Positions 61,779 to 64,000 of a stretch of DNA of 64,000 nucleotides are shown here, piece by piece. The first letter of the stretch is position 1. The number at the start of each line of letters is the position of its first letter. The stretch comes from Exilibacterium tricleocarpae (GTDB lineage Bacteria > Pseudomonadota > Gammaproteobacteria > Pseudomonadales > Cellvibrionaceae), in the NCBI RefSeq assembly GCF_007004655.1, contig NZ_ML660103.1:62001-126000 (forward strand), written 5' to 3'. The notes under the pieces were generated by a model that ran no database searches, was not told where the DNA came from, and saw nothing but the letters and a program-made list of their open reading frames with translations. A program made the translations under genes and the position numbers.

Positions 61779-63113
61779 ATGCACGGCTACTTCACCAGCT
61801 ATAGCGATATCATCAGTATTGTCGGTGACATCGTCAGTATCCGTCTGCCTGCGGCCGAGATGGTGCAGCAGCCGATTCGCAATCGCGACCTGGCGATGAT
61901 CGACCAGGACGGGCAAAAAATATCGCTGGCGCAGATCGTGCGGCTGCAACAGGACGTGGTGTCGCTGCAGGTGTTCGGCGGCTCCAAAGGCCTGTCGAAC
62001 CGCTGTTCGGTGCGCTTTCTCGGCGAGCCTATGCGGGCGTTTTACTCTACGCATATTCTCGGGCGTATTTTCAACGGCTCCGGCGAGCCGGTCGACACCG
62101 GACCGGACCTGTCACTGGAACCGAAGTTTGCCATCAACGGGCCCACCGTCAACCCGGTCAGCCGGGTGCTGGCATCGCGGATGATTCGCACCGATATCCC
62201 GATGATCGATGTCTTCAACAGCCTTGTCGAGAGCCAGAAAATCCCGATTTTTTCCGTACCCGGCGAGCCCTACAATGCGCTGCTGGCGCGCATCGGTATC
62301 CAGGCCGATGCCGACATCGTCGTCTTCGGCGGTCTCGGTTTGAGCTTCGACGATTTTCATTTTTTCCGCCACGCCTTCGAGCAGGCGGGTGTGCTGTCGC
62401 GCACGGTCATGTACATCAATCAATCCTCCGATCCGGTGGTGGAGCGGCTGATGGTCCCCGATATGGCGCTGGCGGTGGCGGAGCGCTTTGCGGTGGAGGA
62501 GGGCAAGCGGGTGCTGGTGCTGCTCACCGATATGACCGCCTTTGCCGATGCCATGAAAGAGATCGGCATCAGCATGGAGGCTATCCCCTCCAACCGCGGC
62601 TATATGGGTGACCTGTATTCGCAGTTGGCACGGCGCTATGAAAAAGCCTGCGATTTCAAAGGCGCGGGCTCGGTCACCATTCTCTCCGTGACTACTATGC
62701 CGAGCGGCGATATCACCCACCCGGTGCCCGACAATACCGGCTATATCACCGAGGGGCAGTTTTACCTCCACGACGGTCAACTGGATCCGTTCGGCTCGCT
62801 GTCGCGCTTGAAGCAGCATGTGATCGGCAGCGAGACCCGGGAGGACCACGGCCAGATCATGAACACCATGATTCGCTACTACGCCGAGGGCGTGGACGCC
62901 GAGCGCAAGCAGGCGATGGCGTTCGATCTCAGTGATTTCGATAAAAAACTCCTGCACTTTGCCGAGCAGTTTCGCCGGCGTTTTATGGCGCTGGATGTGG
63001 CCATGCCGCTGGAGCAGGCGCTCGACGGGTGCTGGAAGTTACTGGCGGAGTGTTTCGATCCCGCCGAGGTGGTGATCAAACAGGAACTCAAAGACAAATA
63101 CTGGTTGTCGTGA
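61779..63113 (+). CDS. atpB: V-type ATP synthase subunit B
   Basis: A 444-residue non-catalytic nucleotide-binding subunit of a V/A-type ATPase. The start MHGYFTSYSDI aligns with the family N-terminus; a frame start 17 codons upstream adds unrelated residues. Blocks visible: VRFLGEPM, GRIFNGSGEPVD, TDIPMIDVFNSLVESQKIPIFSVPGEPYN, and TREDHGQIMN. In usual operons subunits E and A precede B; here only a repeat region lies upstream. The D gene follows 7 bases later. The symbol is also written ntpB. Confidence 0.92.
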   Translation: MHGYFTSYSDIISIVGDIVSIRLPAAEMVQQPIRNRDLAMIDQDGQKISLAQIVRLQQDVVSLQVFGGSKGLSNRCSVRFLGEPMRAFYSTHILGRIFNGSGEPVDTGPDLSLEPKFAINGPTVNPVSRVLASRMIRTDIPMIDVFNSLVESQKIPIFSVPGEPYNALLARIGIQADADIVVFGGLGLSFDDFHFFRHAFEQAGVLSRTVMYINQSSDPVVERLMVPDMALAVAERFAVEEGKRVLVLLTDMTAFADAMKEIGISMEAIPSNRGYMGDLYSQLARRYEKACDFKGAGSVTILSVTTMPSGDITHPVPDNTGYITEGQFYLHDGQLDPFGSLSRLKQHVIGSETREDHGQIMNTMIRYYAEGVDAERKQAMAFDLSDFDKKLLHFAEQFRRRFMALDVAMPLEQALDGCWKLLAECFDPAEVVIKQELKDKYWLS

Positions 63114-63120
63114 GCGGAAT

Positions 63121-63732
63121 ATGGCCAAGCTCTCACTGAACAAAAATGTGTTGAACCGCGAAAAACAGCAGTTGCAAAACTTGCAGCATTACCTGCCGGC
63201 GCTGGAATTAAAACGCGAACAGCTAATGGTGCAAAAAAAACACACCGAACAGGCGTTGCAGCGCCTGCGGGGGGAACTCGCCGACTTGCAAAACCAACTG
63301 GCTCGCAAACTGCCGATGCTCGAGCGCAGTGCGGCCGCGCTGCAGGGGCTGGTGTCGGTGCGGGCTGTGCACACCGGGCGTGAAAACCTGTTGGGACTGG
63401 TGCTGCCGGTGTTCACCGGTGTCGATATCGACACCGCGCTCTACAGTTACTGGGACACCCCGCACTGGGTGGAGACCTATCTGGATTTTGTGCGCCGCGC
63501 CATCGAAGCGCGGCTGGCGCTGGCGGTGCTGGAGGAGCGCCAACAGATCATCAGTGCCGCCTTGAAAACCACCACCCAGCGGGTCAACTTGTTCGACAAG
63601 GTACTGATTCCCGAAACCCGGGCCAATATCCGCACCATTCGCCTGTTTCTCGACGACCAGGAGCGCGCCGCGGTGGTGCGCGCTAAATTGGCAAAACGCA
63701 AAACCGCCGCCCTGGCGGGAGCCGAACCGTGA
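63121..63732 (+). CDS. atpD: V-type ATP synthase subunit D
   Basis: A 203-residue central-stalk subunit, mostly two long coiled-coil helices (LNREKQQLQNLQHYLPALELKRE near the N-terminus; NIRTIRLFLDDQERAAVVRAKLAKRK near the C-terminus) as expected for the D subunit. It transmits rotation between the B-containing head and the membrane rotor. Its stop overlaps the next GTG start (GTGA). The symbol is also written ntpD. Confidence 0.9.
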   Translation: MAKLSLNKNVLNREKQQLQNLQHYLPALELKREQLMVQKKHTEQALQRLRGELADLQNQLARKLPMLERSAAALQGLVSVRAVHTGRENLLGLVLPVFTGVDIDTALYSYWDTPHWVETYLDFVRRAIEARLALAVLEERQQIISAALKTTTQRVNLFDKVLIPETRANIRTIRLFLDDQERAAVVRAKLAKRKTAALAGAEP

Positions 63733-64000
63733 GCATAGCGGCGCAGATGCGCATGACGCTGCTCGGTCCGCTGGATCAGAAAGCGGCCATTGTCGAGGCG
63801 TTGCAGCGCCTCGGGGTCGCCCATTTAATCGCCCCGCCGGGGGCGCACCCCGAAGTGACCGGCACGGCGGCGGGAGTGCGGCGCCTGCGCCAGGCGCGCG
63901 ATTACCTGCAGGGCGCCACCCACCGGCGGCGCTTGTTTCGGCCCCGCCAACCGGTGGATATCGAGGCGCTGGTCGAGCGGGTACTGGCCAACCGGCGCGC
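63729..64000 (+). CDS. atpI: V-type ATP synthase subunit I (3' end outside window)
   Basis: The first 90 residues of a frame that starts at GTG overlapping the subunit D stop and runs to the window edge. The start, SIAAQMRMTLLGPLDQKAAIVEALQRLG, resembles the cytoplasmic N-terminus of the V-type stator subunit I/a, which opens with a short strand and a helix. Position after D supports this. The membrane half lies outside the window. Confidence 0.75.
   Translation, partial: MSIAAQMRMTLLGPLDQKAAIVEALQRLGVAHLIAPPGAHPEVTGTAAGVRRLRQARDYLQGATHRRRLFRPRQPVDIEALVERVLANRR

Overview
The window looks like chromosomal DNA from a free-living, probably marine gammaproteobacterium. It is GC-rich over most of its length, with dense operons, many 4-base start/stop overlaps and many palindromic intergenic repeats. 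Supporting gene content includes a divergent fpr/LysR pair of the Pseudomonas finR type, a DUF3450-TolQ-like-ExbB-ExbD-TonB-TPR locus as in Vibrio, Shewanella and Cellvibrionales-like bacteria, a long Lhr helicase, an Mrp-type antiporter operon and a V-type ATPase. Placement near Cellvibrionales is inference from gene content only. No tRNA, rRNA, CRISPR array or transposase gene was recognised.

Layout. 1-2372: end of an aryl-CoA ligase gene coupled to a creatininase-family gene. 2500-6900: an AT-richer island with two overlapping FAD oxidoreductase genes, an inverted-repeat element and a proline/basic-rich protein carrying a HEMAH zinc-protease motif. 6963-11254: lipoprotein, methyltransferase, secreted GDSL esterase and a thioredoxin-fold lipoprotein whose active site has lost its first cysteine. 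11546-14212: a two-subunit molybdenum hydroxylase. 14226-16041: fpr and its divergent LysR regulator. 16042-16819: a mosaic of repeats. 16820-25917: lhr, usp, aspA and an acetolactate-synthase-type gene.

25993-33615 holds a regulated export locus on the minus strand: periplasmic adaptor, ABC ATPase, two FtsX-like permeases, a sigma-54 response regulator and a histidine kinase with almost no periplasmic loop. A sigma-54 promoter match and two perfect palindromes about 22 bp apart lie upstream of the adaptor, so the response regulator probably drives the pump. 34814-37685 holds an M48 peptidase with a TerB-like tail, two paralogous small YbjN/CesT-like proteins and a membrane-anchored protein. 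This is the best candidate here for an undescribed system.

38318-46182 is an Mrp-type Na+/H+ antiporter operon with three antiporter-like large subunits, a fused B subunit and an 18-bp repeat expansion inside one subunit. 47252-52315 is a TonB energy-transduction operon. 52766-61310 carries a DUF502 protein, an FtsH protease whose N-terminus appears frameshifted, a DUF4136 lipoprotein, a PilZ-like protein, and glycogen genes glgC and glgP around an OsmC gene. The window ends in V-type ATPase genes B, D and the start of I, with no A or E gene upstream of B.

A recurring feature is a family of 125-150 bp palindromes (23593, 28761 and 61496, with a related one at 23802). Their 30-bp arms differ between copies but stay complementary within each copy.
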